Source: Dryococelus australis | Taxonomy: Eukaryota; Arthropoda; Insecta; Phasmatodea; Phasmatidae | Assembly: GCA_029891345.1 (NCBI GenBank) | Contig: CM057000.1 | Span: 138,244,663 to 138,308,662 of the forward strand | Length of the DNA stretch: 64,000 bases | Direction of reading: 5' to 3' | Part shown: in pieces, positions 1-11,566 of the stretch | Position numbering within the stretch: the stretch's first letter is position 1 | How the letters are laid out: every line of letters begins with the position of its first letter | Position numbers and translations under genes: made by a program | The notes under the pieces: generated by a model | Databases searched by the model: none | What the model was told of the DNA's origin: nothing | What the model saw: the letters and a program-made list of their open reading frames with translations, nothing else

Positions 1-2653
1 ATATTTTACTAAAAGTTTTATTTTTAAACGTGCTTGGTAAGCCGATTCGTTCCGCAATTTGTAATATAGATGCGAAGAGTCGCATAAAATTCAAATATGT
101 TCCTACACAAATTATAAATATAATAATGCCCCAGCGACTGATAAATAAGTAGAACTGTAAAAGTTTACCCGTGTTTTTGTGTGAGTGAATATCACATCCT
201 AACTTCCCATGAAATTACCAGGCGAAATACTCATAAGCAATTTATCATTAATTACGGACAATAATAACGAGCTTCTTTTGAAAACTTGCATAATATAATA
301 TTTAAAATTTTATTTCATGCCGATTGTATGTGTAGATGAAACAGACTGACACGAGCTAAACCATTTTGTTTTTAAGATCCGGTTAGTTCGATTACATGCC
401 TAACAAAGTTAGAACCGTCAGCTCACCGAATTCTAAACTTTCTCCCCAGGAGATATGTGTTTTGCTGATACGGTGAGACATTATAAAGTTTTCATGAGTC
501 TTATAATTCCGTGACAGAAACAAACTTATCTTTAGATTAAGTTAAAGAAATCTTATATATTAATATAGTATCGAAGCACATCTTTCTTTCGGGAAGTGTT
601 TTCATAAAAACCATCGACTACAAGAGTGTAATCCAGTAGCTTCTGTGCTCCTACGCATTAAACATTGCCCAGCGAAGTTAAGGGGACTATGTAGATAGGC
701 GTCCAAGGTCAAGAAGCGAGGGAGCGATACGGGCGACACTAACACACACTCCTAGTGCCTCATCGCTCCTACACACAAGGCGTGTAGTGTTTCCGTCGTG
801 ACGCTGTACTGTGCAAATTAGATCTGTAACAGTGCAGTTTTATTACACGTGATGAAAGACCACAGATTAAATTACGCTCGTATTTTTGTACTTTTCTATT
901 GCCGCTTAAGGAAACTGTATACGCAAACTTTAAAAATGCGATATTCGGCCATTTTCACAATTTTTATTTTTCTAAGAATACACTTAATATGACAAAAGTA
1001 CAACAATAGGGGCATATATAATTGTTTTTTGACTTTTCTGGCAAAACGTCTTACATGCAGAACATTTATTTACCGAGATACGCGTATTTGCGCAAACAAC
1101 TATTTTACAAAAAACGCAGGGGTCCAGCCCACTCCTAAACAAAAGTTCCTTAAATTGCTTGCAATAAAAGTTAACACGTCTATTGTTTGAGAATGTCAGT
1201 AACTAATGAAGAATATTCAGAGCAAACGTAGTTTTTTTCGAGGCAAAACATCGGGTAACTGAAATTATGGATTCAACAACTGCTTAAAAAACATTCGAGT
1301 CCACATACAACACAGTATTACGGTAATCCAAACGCAACAAAAATCCAAACAGTTATTAGACAGAAAATCGCAAGATGATCATGTATCTGGCAAGGTGCTA
1401 GGACCCGTCCTAATGCAACTTTCTCGAGAGGTGCAGGTGACATTTCTGTCCCACAGCCAATACAATATAAAAAAGGAATTCGGCCTATCTAGAGTAGGCA
1501 CATATTCCGTATTGTCAAAAATTACAAGTTTGCAAATTACCCTCAAAAGCATTAAAAACACGTGACTTTAGAATACATGACAATATAATGTGGTCAAAAC
1601 TGCCAATTAAATGACAAGCTCAACAATCAGTAAGATGCTGCTGTAATCATAAAATGATGCCAAATCGTAGGTGATTTACACCTTCGTAAAACTTCTGGTC
1701 AGAAATGTTTGAAATTATAAGAAAAAAAATGGCGCTTCCTTGCCTCTACTCCATTTTATTTGTGTGAATACACGTGCTGAACAAATCATGAATGTCAACA
1801 GATCCTCGTCCTAAATAAACCACAGCGGCTTCATTAATTTATTTCAGCTGTAAAAATGTAATTCTCAACAGCAAACTGATAAGTGTACTAGAGTGTCAAT
1901 CTTTTTTCCATCTTCTGATTTCCGCTCTCGTAAAATTGTTGATTGGCAGAATTAAATTTGACTTAGTATTGCTACTGTACAGAGCGAAACTGAACTCTAG
2001 ACGAACTACAGTGGGTGATTCCTAAATCACAAAATGGATTTAATAAAAATAGATATACGACATATATCAGCATAATTACAGCCTAATTATATCCCAAAAG
2101 GGCGTAACCAACCTTTAAACTGTAGTTGAAGTAACCGTTTAATTTTATAGCTCAGCAATAATGAAATATAAATTTCTCAGTTTCTGGATAAAGCGTTATT
2201 GAAAGATGGAGGGCAAACCATAAAAAATTGGCAGTCGATATCAACCGCTCTACATAAAAAAAAAAGGACGGGTCTTGATCCAATATGTGCACTAAAAAAT
2301 GCAAATCTCTGCCATTTTTGTTTTCCCTGCGGATCAGTAAATCCAATTTACATGGTAAAAAAGTCGCCCTGTGTTTTTACCCTACACGCCATTGTATTCG
2401 AGAAATCAATGCATAACGTTCAACCACTGAATCACAACTTTTGCCATTTCACTTTTTATATTTGTGATTTTATTGTGAATGATATGACCAAGGATTCCCA
2501 GATGAAATTTCTTGCTATCTATGATGTGTTTATTTACACCTTTATTATCTTCTCAATGACCCTTTAATTCATCGAATTTATAGCACAGATATGGGTATAT
2601 TTTGAAAATTACTGAATTTTGACTCTTACAATTTGCTGAGTGCCTGTGTTGTT

Positions 2654-2655
<2 letters not shown>
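1..2655. other. AT-rich non-coding stretch
   Basis: I see no gene or recognisable repeat here. The open frames are short and have no coding character. A slightly GC-richer patch at about 660-800 has no recognisable motif. Confidence 0.5.

Positions 2656-2735
<80 letters not shown>
2656..2735. repeat. (TA)n/(CA)n microsatellite
   Basis: A nearly pure TA run of about 70 bp ends in a short CA run. The open frame that crosses it on the minus strand only encodes alternating Tyr-Ile and is an artefact of the repeat. Confidence 0.97.
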
Positions 2736-4047
2736 TAATATTATAAAGATGTAATGAGAGTTTGTTTATTTTTCTATGTCTCAGGTAATCTCGGAAACTA
2801 CACGGCTGAGTCTTATAATTTTTTAACTATTAAAAAGCTATATTCTTCGAAGTGCACATAGGGTATGTTTAGTTAAAAAACAAAATCCTTGAGAAATTTA
2901 AAAATTTGTAAAACAAGTTTGAGAAAAATAAGCTACTCGGCTGCTTTCTAAGCATGCGCTAACCAAACCATTATTCGCAGGAAGTCGCAGGTAGTCATGT
3001 GTAATCACTGGTAGTCGCGGGTAGTCACGGGTATTCGCAGGTAGTCGTTGGTAGTAAACTATAAATTAGATTTCCTTGCCGATTGTTTAAGATTCATCGC
3101 ATGTGAAGCTATTTCTCAGCACCGGGTTTGTAAGTTGTATAGAACCCTTTAGGGATTCAATTGTATCGTGTTGTGCTTGGTATCTTACCGCTAGAAATTT
3201 CAACGCTTTTATATTGCAACGGATATTATTTCCCAATGAAGAGAGTTTTGTGTCATAGCACAACACGATTTTTTTTTGTAAATTTTAGCATCTGCGTCTA
3301 AATAAAAAATTATTAGAATAAATTGAACATAAATGAAGGGCGGGAGCTTAGATTATTCAGTGACATAATTTGTTGACAGCGTACGGTCCAGAGAGGGCCA
3401 TGCATCTTTTAAAATCATATGTTTTCCAGGCACTAAATTTATAAACGCAAAAATGTCAAGTTTACGTTACTATAAAGTAATTAGAAGATATCGCAATCGT
3501 GTAACTGACAAAACTGCTAAAAACTTATATGAGTTATGATACGTAAGTAGGTTTTTTCTTTTCATTTCGTTATGTTTGATATACTTTCAATGGATTAAAT
3601 TATTTCTTTAGTTATTTGGCTTTCAAGATCTTTTCATAATCAGTAGTTACAAATATAAATGCATGTTTACCATAAATGGGGTCCAAAACGGCATGTAGCA
3701 AGCAAAGGCCCACTTAAATAGAGAACTATATTTTCATTACGTTTCTATCAGCAGAAGTGTATTAACATGCATATTATCCCCATGCATGTCAACGAGCAGG
3801 CGTATGTCCGGATTTCTGTACCATTTATTTTCTTTTGGGGGAGAGAGTAGGAAAGGAAATAAGTAATTACAAAACTGTGTTATAAAAACAAGATATACGC
3901 ATATAAAAAAAATAGAAGAGGCAGGCAGGAAGCGAGAAAGTGTGTAGCAGACAGGGAACTGCCCCGTTATCAGGGGAGGATAAACCATTAGCAATGTTCT
4001 TTTGAGGGGTGTCCACGATGCAAACTGCGCCATGAACATTTTTTAAC
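2736..4047. other. Non-coding stretch with short degenerate direct repeats
   Basis: No gene is visible. At about 2983-3055 the motif GGTAGTCGCGG and variants recur roughly every 10-11 bp for about seven copies, a small degenerate tandem repeat. The rest is AT-rich and featureless to inspection. Confidence 0.5.
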
Positions 4048-5046
4048 TAAAGTGCTTTTCACTGTACTGCGTTGCGATGCGATGGGACGCGATGCGTGGG
4101 ACGCCGACGATCGCCGACCGATTCCATTTGTGGTTTCACAGTTTGTCGGCGATGGGTGCTGTGCTGCCAACCGTTCTCACGAAAGAAATTTAAGTTTTCG
4201 GCCGGAATGTTGAACAAAAGGTTATACGAAAAATTGTTCTGCTGGAACGAAAACAGGAAAATAAAGAAATATTTTTAAAATATAGAGCAATACTACGAAA
4301 TAGTACACAAAAAGTTTACTATGTGCCAAATGCGTATTTGTTTTCAAAATACAAAACTACTCTTTTCAATCGTCAGTGCTCAAAGTAAACAACAGTTCTT
4401 CTTCTTCTTCTTCTCATATGTCGCCGTTCGCCGCCGACAACGCAGATGTATGAACTTCATGCAGCACCAAGGTAGGATGGCCAAGAAAGGGCCCTACTAC
4501 ATTGGTAGCCAACTTTTCAATATGTTACCCCAACACCTTCAAGAAATTTGCTTATCTAACCAAAAACTGTTTGAAAAAACAGCTGAAAGAATTTTTTTCT
4601 AAACTTAAATTTTATAGCGTAGATGAATATCTAAACTACAAAAAAAAAAATTAAAAAAATTATTGCATGACATGTCTTTGTAAACATTTCTTGTTCCGGT
4701 TTCTCTCGTTTCGTTTTTCTTCTGTTTCAGCAAAACGACGACGTCCCGCAGCATGTTGGAGGAGGATTGGTCATATTATGAGGAAAATATGTGATGCGTG
4801 TACGTGCGTGTGTGTTTAATATGTCCAGTGTGTAAACTTTGTATGCTGTAATTTGATTTGTCCAATATCTTTGTACAGCTATGTATTGAAAAAAAAAAGA
4901 CCTTACGGATCCAATAAAACCAAATAAAACAAAAAAAAAATTTCGACGCCGTCGGTTGGAGTCAACAGGATGCTTTACTCTGATTGGCTACAGCTCACGG
5001 CAACGCATTGCAACACACCGCATCGCGTCATTGTGAAAAGCGCTTA
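4048..5046. mobile_element. ~1.0-kb terminal-inverted-repeat element containing a LINE 3' end
   Basis: The left end (TAAAGTGCTTTTCACTG, then GCGTTGCGATGCGATGGG) is mirrored at the right end, whose reverse complement starts TAAGCGCTTTTCACAATG and continues into a similar GCGATGCGGTG-rich stretch. The two ends are imperfect inverted repeats of roughly 45 bp, as expected of a non-autonomous DNA transposon. No transposase is present. The middle holds a LINE fragment (about 4440-4945), which probably inserted later. The superfamily cannot be assigned, and I did not find a clear target-site duplication. Confidence 0.65.
4397..4945 (+). pseudogene. 3' end of a non-LTR retrotransposon (LINE): reverse-transcriptase C-terminus plus 3' UTR
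   Basis: Translation of 4441-4602 includes KKGPYYIGSQLFNMLPQHLQ, matching the C-terminal tail found after the RT domain of many insect LINEs (a conserved hydrophobic-x-LP motif). After a frame change near 4600 the next frame reads KFYSVDEYLN, another typical tail motif, so the copy carries at least one frameshift. A non-coding tail follows with CAATAAAACC and A-rich ends near 4905-4945. Only the last ~60 codons remain: no endonuclease and no RT palm. A (TTC)n run at 4397-4414 marks the 5' junction. This is a 5'-truncated, dead copy. Confidence 0.7.
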
Positions 5047-5774
5047 CGGAAGAGGCGGATACATTTAGACATAACATTCTCGAAGCGTGTTTCGTGGTAA
5101 GTTTAGTATTCAGTACTCGGGTGCACAAATGAGTAATCCATTTCTTCTGGAACTTTGCTTAAGCAGGTCATTTGAAAATTAATTTTTTTTTTTTTTTTCA
5201 TTTTAATAGTTGTCTTCTAACTGTACACAGTATAGCACAGAGGCATCCGGCCGCGTGTGTCTGTGTATTCGGCTAAGGCTTCTAAACTACTTGATAGATT
5301 TGGATGCGATTTTCACCACCATTTAGAGAATTTCTTGAGGCAGGTTTGATTGTTTCAGACAAACAATTTCTCTGATTGAACGAGCGACAGTCAGATGAGT
5401 GCGGTGAATTATAATTATCCTGTTTATTGAATTAAACTAGAAAATTACGAGAAATGAACATAATTCCGATAGTCAACGCCTATGCTGCGGAATTAAAAGT
5501 AATTCGAAAATAAGTAAATAACTTGCGGCATGTAAAATTTTAGCCCGCAGGATTCTACTTGCAGACCATTATCTTAGCAATCCAGCCACCAAAATAACGT
5601 TGGATATAAGGGGGTTGCATTATACTTTCGAAAATATGTCGTTAAATGATGCGATCTGTTTTTTCATGTTTAGTTTAATTAGTAACATTAAGATTATTAC
5701 AGTGCGCATGGATGCATTTACTTCACGCAATGCAGCTAATTCCTTCAAACCAAGCGTAGATTATGTGTAAACAA
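5047..5774. other. Non-coding stretch
   Basis: AT-rich sequence with a poly-T run near 5186-5199. No gene or repeat family recognised. Confidence 0.4.
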
Positions 5775-6140
5775 AATGAAATACGTAAAAACTAAATGAA
5801 AGGCAGAATGTTTATGTTGCCTTGTAAAACGGTAGGCCTGCTATAAAACACGAAACTCGCATAAAAAATGTATTTGATAGATTTTTATTCGTTTACGCGT
5901 TGTTATTACATTTGTTAAATCTTGTTTAACAGATCCATCAGTCAAAAAACAAATCGTTGAAAAACAGCGAATGAAATGGCCGATGAATCAGTGTAAAATG
6001 TCACAAGATCGATAAGTGAATGTAAACGGGCATTTTCCACTAATTCGTCAGTTAAACTGACTAAATTGACAGTTGAATTAGCCAGGTGCTGCTAACTGCT
6101 ACAAAAAGTGAAATTTTCACTAATCCAGATGTAGAGCGTG
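5775..6140 (+). repeat. Dispersed repeat family A, copy 1
   Basis: This segment resembles 44131-44490 over most of its length in the same orientation. Shared landmarks are AATGAAATACG, TTGCCT(T/C)GTAAAA, CAGTCAAA, AAAACAGCGA and a palindrome-rich stretch around TCAGTTAAACTGA. Related short motifs (CACTAATT, CACTGATT, AGTAAAT) recur up to about 6600 and at 43440-43640. No coding potential. Class unknown. Confidence 0.6.
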
Positions 6141-6603
6141 CCGTATGTAAAATTGATATTGCAATGATCCTTCTCACTTTATACATGTGTCATTCAAGTG
6201 AAACCACTCATTTTTTCGGAAAGTAAATGGGTCAATAATATACCATTTCTGTGAGTAAATCAAGACACACTGACTAACATGAACACAAATTCAAACAATT
6301 CTTTGTCAACACGTCAACTCGAACACCTTTTTTTTTTTTCTTGATTTTCCACCAACTTAACTGGGAGAGTGCTTGCAGTTGTGGACTTAAGCGTACACAG
6401 TTGAATGTAAACATTTGTTACAGCCCCAAGTAAGTAAATTTGACAACAGATCTGTTGGAATTGCTTCACTCAAATCAGTAAAAATCTACTCATAAATCTT
6501 ATTTACTGTTATTCGGTGATTAAATGGTGAGTTCTGCTTATTCGCAGTGAATCGCTTTGGCTTGGCAGTAAAATCTCACTGCATTGCACTGATTCATTAG
6601 TAG

Positions 6604-6770
6604 GTATAGGATATTGTCGGTAAAATGAGCACTTTTGAAATCTCCGCTTACTATTTATTTGTGTGCAGTTTGTGTATTCTTCCGCCTTATGTAAAATTAA
6701 CATTTTAATGGGCCTCATCACTTTATTCGTGCTTCAGTCAAGAGAAGACTGCGAAATTACTATTTAAAAA
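6604..6770 (+). mobile_element. MITE fragment, long size class (5' part)
   Basis: It starts GGATATTGTCGGTAAAATGAGC and continues through TTGTGTATTCTTCCGCCTTATG and GGGCCTCATCACTTTATTC, which matches the long size class of the MITE family seen at 39595-40028 and 51791-52204. The match fades near 6770 and the right terminus is absent. Confidence 0.7.
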
Positions 6771-7600
6771 AAAGTCACACTTTTTAAAAATGTTCTCGTT
6801 TTTTACGCTTTACAAATATTTCATCTAAGGAAAAAATAGCCACAAATAATGTCCATTTGCAGAAATTCTTCTTTTCCGTGCCATACTTTAGGTATTCAGA
6901 TTACTTACTGACAGCGTGGGATTGTAGAAAAATTTACGTTTTTCGAGTCGTGTAACATTTTTGTGGTTTGAGACTAATCCTGACGTTTATCATTTAATTC
7001 ACGAAATAAAAAGTGTACATAACACGCGATGGACAATTTAGGAATCTACCTCCCTAACTACATGATGTAACACCAATAGCGCCCGCTGTAGTTTACACGC
7101 GCATAGCGTCGTGTACATTCGTGAATTTAGGTAATTTATCGTGACTGTTGAGTGAAACCATTGTCCTTCTTTAATCATAGTAACATGCCCCGTGATGTGG
7201 ATTGCCTACCTGCCAGGCCGCTCGCTTTCTCTTTTGAATGATATCGCCACGGATTTCTCGCAAACGGTTCACCTGAGAGTGTTCGGACAAGACAACCTTT
7301 TTTGTTAATGTAGACGTCCTGATTAATAATTTAATGCAATAAATCCCTTCCAATCGTTGGTTAACACGATGCGTGCAAACACAGGGTTGCAACCCCCATT
7401 ACTCCAATGTAAGGGGATGCTATTACCAACCACGTTTCTCGATGTGAACTATCTCCATTATTTAAAAAAAAAACACTATTCGCCGATTAGTCGCTTAATC
7501 CCACGAAGTTAATAAAATATTCGAGTTAAGGCATTTCAAAGTCCGACTTTTGGGGGCGCACTGCTTCCTTAATAATCAATTTAGGAAAACGAGGTTCTTA
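6771..7600. other. Non-coding stretch
   Basis: No gene or known repeat seen. Composition is mixed and the open frames are short and unconvincing. Confidence 0.4.
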
Positions 7601-8060
7601 TATTTTCCTAAGGAATCACCTGCCGGCGTTTGTCCGTGTCTTGCAGATTCATCCTGTACAGCGTTTTGCACGCGCAATTCGGGAGGCATGCTAGGGTGGA
7701 GGATACGATAGTAAACTGGGATCGCACACGTGTAGCCAAGGGACCCCGGTTGACAACGCCATACAAGTGCTGGTAATTAAACCCCGCCACAGACCCCCCC
7801 CCGGCCGACCCATCGTAACATCCATCGTACCCAACCATGTAGCATAACACTGTGCAACAAACACGCCCTCTCTTCCCCATCTCACCCCCTTTTCAGCGCT
7901 GCCGAAACCCCGGGAGCCCTATCTGTGTACTTGATCGACTAGCTGATTGATGGACCCCTCCCCCGCTCACCAGCTAATAGTCTTTGGCGTCTGTCCGCCG
8001 CTGAATTGGCCGATACATTAAAAGGTACTTGATTAGATGATGCCAGAGATACGCTAAACC
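7601..8060. other. GC-richer, apparently single-copy island
   Basis: This block is clearly GC-richer than its surroundings and resembles no repeat in the window. It contains a C-run at 7794-7802 and homeodomain-type motifs (GCTGATTGATGG near 7941, CTTGATTAGATGATG near 8029). Open frames on the minus strand show no recognisable domain. It could be a conserved regulatory element or an unrecognised exon. The sequence alone does not decide. Confidence 0.3.
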
Positions 8061-10384
8061 AATGTCGCTAAATTGCTTTGCAGGGGAGCTTCATCAGCTC
8101 AGACCTTGTGTACAGGAGCGTGGTACAGCTATGACGATATTGTTTAACATTGTTGCACATCCGACGGTATATAACATTTCCGTACTTCGCGCAAACTTCA
8201 ATGCCAGTTTTAGTCATATTGTTCTGTTCAAAGTGCCAGTTTCAAAAGAAAAGCTATATCACAAAACGAAAATTCATAATACTTTGTTTACACCGAATGA
8301 GTCTGCGTGGTCTTATGAATGACGCAAAAAAAAATTACTTTATGAAAATGAAGTTAAAATTATCGACAAAAAACATCGCTGGCAGCTTTTTGGTAGAGGT
8401 GTTTATCCTGTGATAGTAATCAAATTTTGATTTATATTTTGATTATTAATTATATGTTAAACATTTAACTGTTTCAATTGTCCCACTAATAGTGGAATGC
8501 AGATCAACCGGTTGTAAATATTAACCTGTATATATAAAAATTTTCTAAGCTTTTTGCACATAGGCAAAGCGACTCCCTGAGTACGATTAGATAATTTAAT
8601 TTCCACTCTAACTTCCCGAACTGGTTTTCTATTGGTTCGTATATTGTGATAACGCTTTCAATTATAACAATTCTTGGAAAATACTATTAAACACATGTGT
8701 TTAATCAATTGAAGTTACAAAGGTTTTTCTGGCAAATTATAAAATATTTATTTAACCACCCGAACAAGACGTATGCCACATCGTCATCAGTAAGGCATTG
8801 CAAATTATAAGTTTCTTTATTTTTTGTTTCCAATGTACCATTTTTAAGAAAACCCTAATTTTCACTTATATTACATTTGGCTTATTATGAAGTAGAAAGT
8901 TCTTTAGAGGGAAATATGCATAAAGCACAACATTATTGGCAGTATCTTCCTAGTACTGTGACATGCTCATAGAATTCTTTAAACATTGCAAGTTTTGTCT
9001 TGTCTCTGTCCATTTTATATGCTGCGTAAACAAATATTATATTTATTCCATAATTTCTTTAAGTAAGGTCCCTATCACAGTAATTCCTAGAAAGCGAAAG
9101 GAAAACTGGTCTCATTATGACATACCCCAAGCCAAATGATCACAGGTTCAGGGCTAGTTAAGTTTTCAGTTGTTTCTGAAGCCTGTTTGTACTATGATCA
9201 GATCAACTTATTCGCTTCAAAAGCTTAACGCCTTTGCGACTACAATCACATAAATATTTTAAAATTTTGATATATTTCTTTAATCATATCAAGCAGTAAA
9301 AATCCTTGAAGTTATTTAATTCTTCAGTGTGAGAACCAGCAAACGTTTTCTTTTGAAGTGTTCAGGATTTATTTTATGAAGGATATGAACCAAAATTCAC
9401 ACACAGTGTAACAGATATAACATAACGTGATTTTAACACGAAACTCCCAATACGAATACTTCAGGAATATCGTTTTAATATAATTTCTATATATTGGGCT
9501 AAACCTAAGTTTCTACAATTTAATGATTTGTTTTACTGTTAGTGAAGGACTTTAGAAACACGCAACGTTTTAAAACATCAACTACAGCTATGAAAATTCT
9601 CAACACAATAACATCTCACTGGCCTCTGGACGGACGGCAACAGATGGTATCATTGCAGAACCTTGCAACGAAAATGTCGCATAATGGAAAGCTACAACAA
9701 GACGAACGTACGTTTTTTTTTCGTTCTCTAGTCATGTTTAACTTTGATACATGTTCACGCCGAAAATAATTCGATGTATGCATTTCGATTTTTCTCGCCT
9801 CGAAACATCCGTAGGTAAATGATGCACCCGAGTACTGGTGCATAGACCCAGCAGCGCAGTAGTGGAATGCATTGTCGTGTCCATGTGGAGGCGCACGCCT
9901 GACCCGAGTTCGGAAAAAACTTGGTTCGATCTGAGTGAACTCTGCTGGAAGCAATCTGGGTGACCGGAGAGTTTATCCGTATTTCCCGATAATCGCCGGA
10001 GAGGCCCGCTTATATGAACGTTTGCAGTCCTTAGTCGAGAGTATTAAATTCGTAGTTAACTCGAACTAATTAATGCTGTTCGTGTCTAATCAAACGCTCT
10101 TGGAAAACCTGCCAAGAATCTAATTTTCTTCTAGTTTTCTATCGTTCTGCCGCGTGGAAACTTTACATTGCAAAGAAGCTGATCGCCCTGTTGTTGCGTT
10201 CTCCAGACATAACGGTTAACGGTTTAGGAAAGTAAATTTGCTACTAATGTGGAAAATTCATACTGTAGCCATATGTATGTAGAACAAGAAACAATAATTT
10301 CAACGGCCGTAGATTGAAACATTACATTAGCAATAAACGGACATGCCAAGGGATTATTTCGATGAATTCGCTGGGAACTTAAAA
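8061..10384. other. Non-coding stretch, AT-rich, with a GC-richer patch at 9830-10040
   Basis: No gene recognised. The patch at about 9830-10040 is GC-richer and not obviously repetitive. The remainder is AT-rich with short chance open frames. Confidence 0.4.
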
Positions 10385-10591
10385 CCTCAGTCACACGCAG
10401 CGATTATAGTCGTGGCGAGTGAGGCCACGGCGAGTAACCGCTGGTATATCGCCCTGCGTGATCGAGCAATCGAGAGTCGCTAGAGAGTCAAAACTGCCTG
10501 CGAGTCAAGTTGGACTTTTTGGAGCGAGTTGTCGTCACAAGTTGGGTCACGTGATACACACGCTGCGACTAATCGCTGCGTGAGACTGAGG
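10385..10591. mobile_element. 207-bp hairpin (MITE-like) element
   Basis: The left end CCTCAGTCACACGCAGCGAT is mirrored by the right end, whose reverse complement is CCTCAGTCTCACGCAGCGAT with continued pairing into ATTAGTCG. The terminal inverted repeats are about 28 bp with a short non-coding core. This is the layout of a small non-autonomous DNA transposon. I see only this copy, no clear target-site duplication, and cannot assign a superfamily. Confidence 0.6.
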
Positions 10592-10604
10592 CTTCACTGG
10601 ACCG

Positions 10605-10623
10605 TGGGGGGGGGGGGGGGGGG
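10605..10623. repeat. Poly-G tract
   Basis: About 18 consecutive G bases directly downstream of the hairpin element, a simple-sequence tract. Confidence 0.9.
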
Positions 10624-10784
10624 TAGGGTGGTTGCATGTCGGTGTGTAGTGCAACATTATAATATGTAGTTGCGGACGGCTTTTTAACCCTCCTTTATTC
10701 CTCAGAAATTTATGGCTACACTTCTGTTTTAGCGTTAATGGAAACATTTTATTTGACATTTGGGTGGGCGTTGAGATTTTAAAT

Positions 10785-11196
10785 ATAATCCGTTCACGCC
10801 TACTTCGCACTTTTCTGAAGACCTTCTGAAGTTCCACTTCAAGGGTATTCCTCCGCTTCGAGCAAACTTAGCTTAACTACGTCTAGAAAATTACACCAGA
10901 AGACAACGCACCGAATGCATGCGCACACAGTTCAAATATTACTTTTACAGGATAACTATTTCTTACTAGGCGCTACCAACACAGGTGTTTTCTTGCTGTA
11001 TTATTCGTATTTATTGTAAATAAAATATTATAATTTACGAATAAAATAAAGGCTAAACTTAAATTTAACGAAAAATAAGATACTTTTATGTCAACAGAGG
11101 TATAAAACGCATGCGATACATGACGTATTTACGACTTTAATTACAGACGTCATATATAAGGTGATTTTTCAAAGGTTTGATTCGAAAAGTGTGAAC
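10785..11196 (+). repeat. Dispersed repeat family B, copy 1
   Basis: One of three same-orientation copies (with 38530-38910 and 63171-63508). Shared landmarks in order: TCCRTTCACG, AAAATYACACCA, GACAACGCACCG, GGCGYTACCAACAC, a run of A/T, and a final GATTTTTCAAAGGTTTG. The copies differ at many sites and in small gaps, so the family is old. No coding potential or tRNA-like head is visible. Class unknown. Confidence 0.75.
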
Positions 11197-11358
11197 TTAT
11201 AGGGGGCGTAGTGTATGTATATGTATATATACATATGTGTGTGTGCAAAATATCACTGACGAAGTAAAATAAAAATACAACTCTCGCAACATTATTGTAT
11301 GTTGTCGGGACCTTCTACGTAAGAGCCGATATTTTACACAAATACGGCTTAAAATCTC

Positions 11359-11359
<1 letters not shown>

Positions 11360-11420
<61 letters not shown>
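11360..11420. repeat. Poly-T tract (~60 bp)
   Basis: A nearly pure run of T. It could be the poly-A tail of a minus-strand retroposon, but I recognise no element next to it. Confidence 0.9.
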
Positions 11421-11422
<2 letters not shown>

Positions 11423-11535
11423 CTCATACCTCCCTTATTATTCGGTTTAGGTATAAAGTGTCACATATGTTTTCCTTTTTACTTTTTCATGAAGAATCAC
11501 CTCTCGAAGTTTGTCGGTCTAATTGAGAAGCAACC

Positions 11536-11566
<31 letters not shown>

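Noticed and set aside
2553..2735. Open frame with poly-(Tyr-Ile)
   Set aside because: Direct translation of the (TA)n tract.
2983..3055. Telomere-like or satellite array of GGTAGTCGC units
   Set aside because: Only about seven degenerate units and no similarity to the insect TTAGG telomere repeat.
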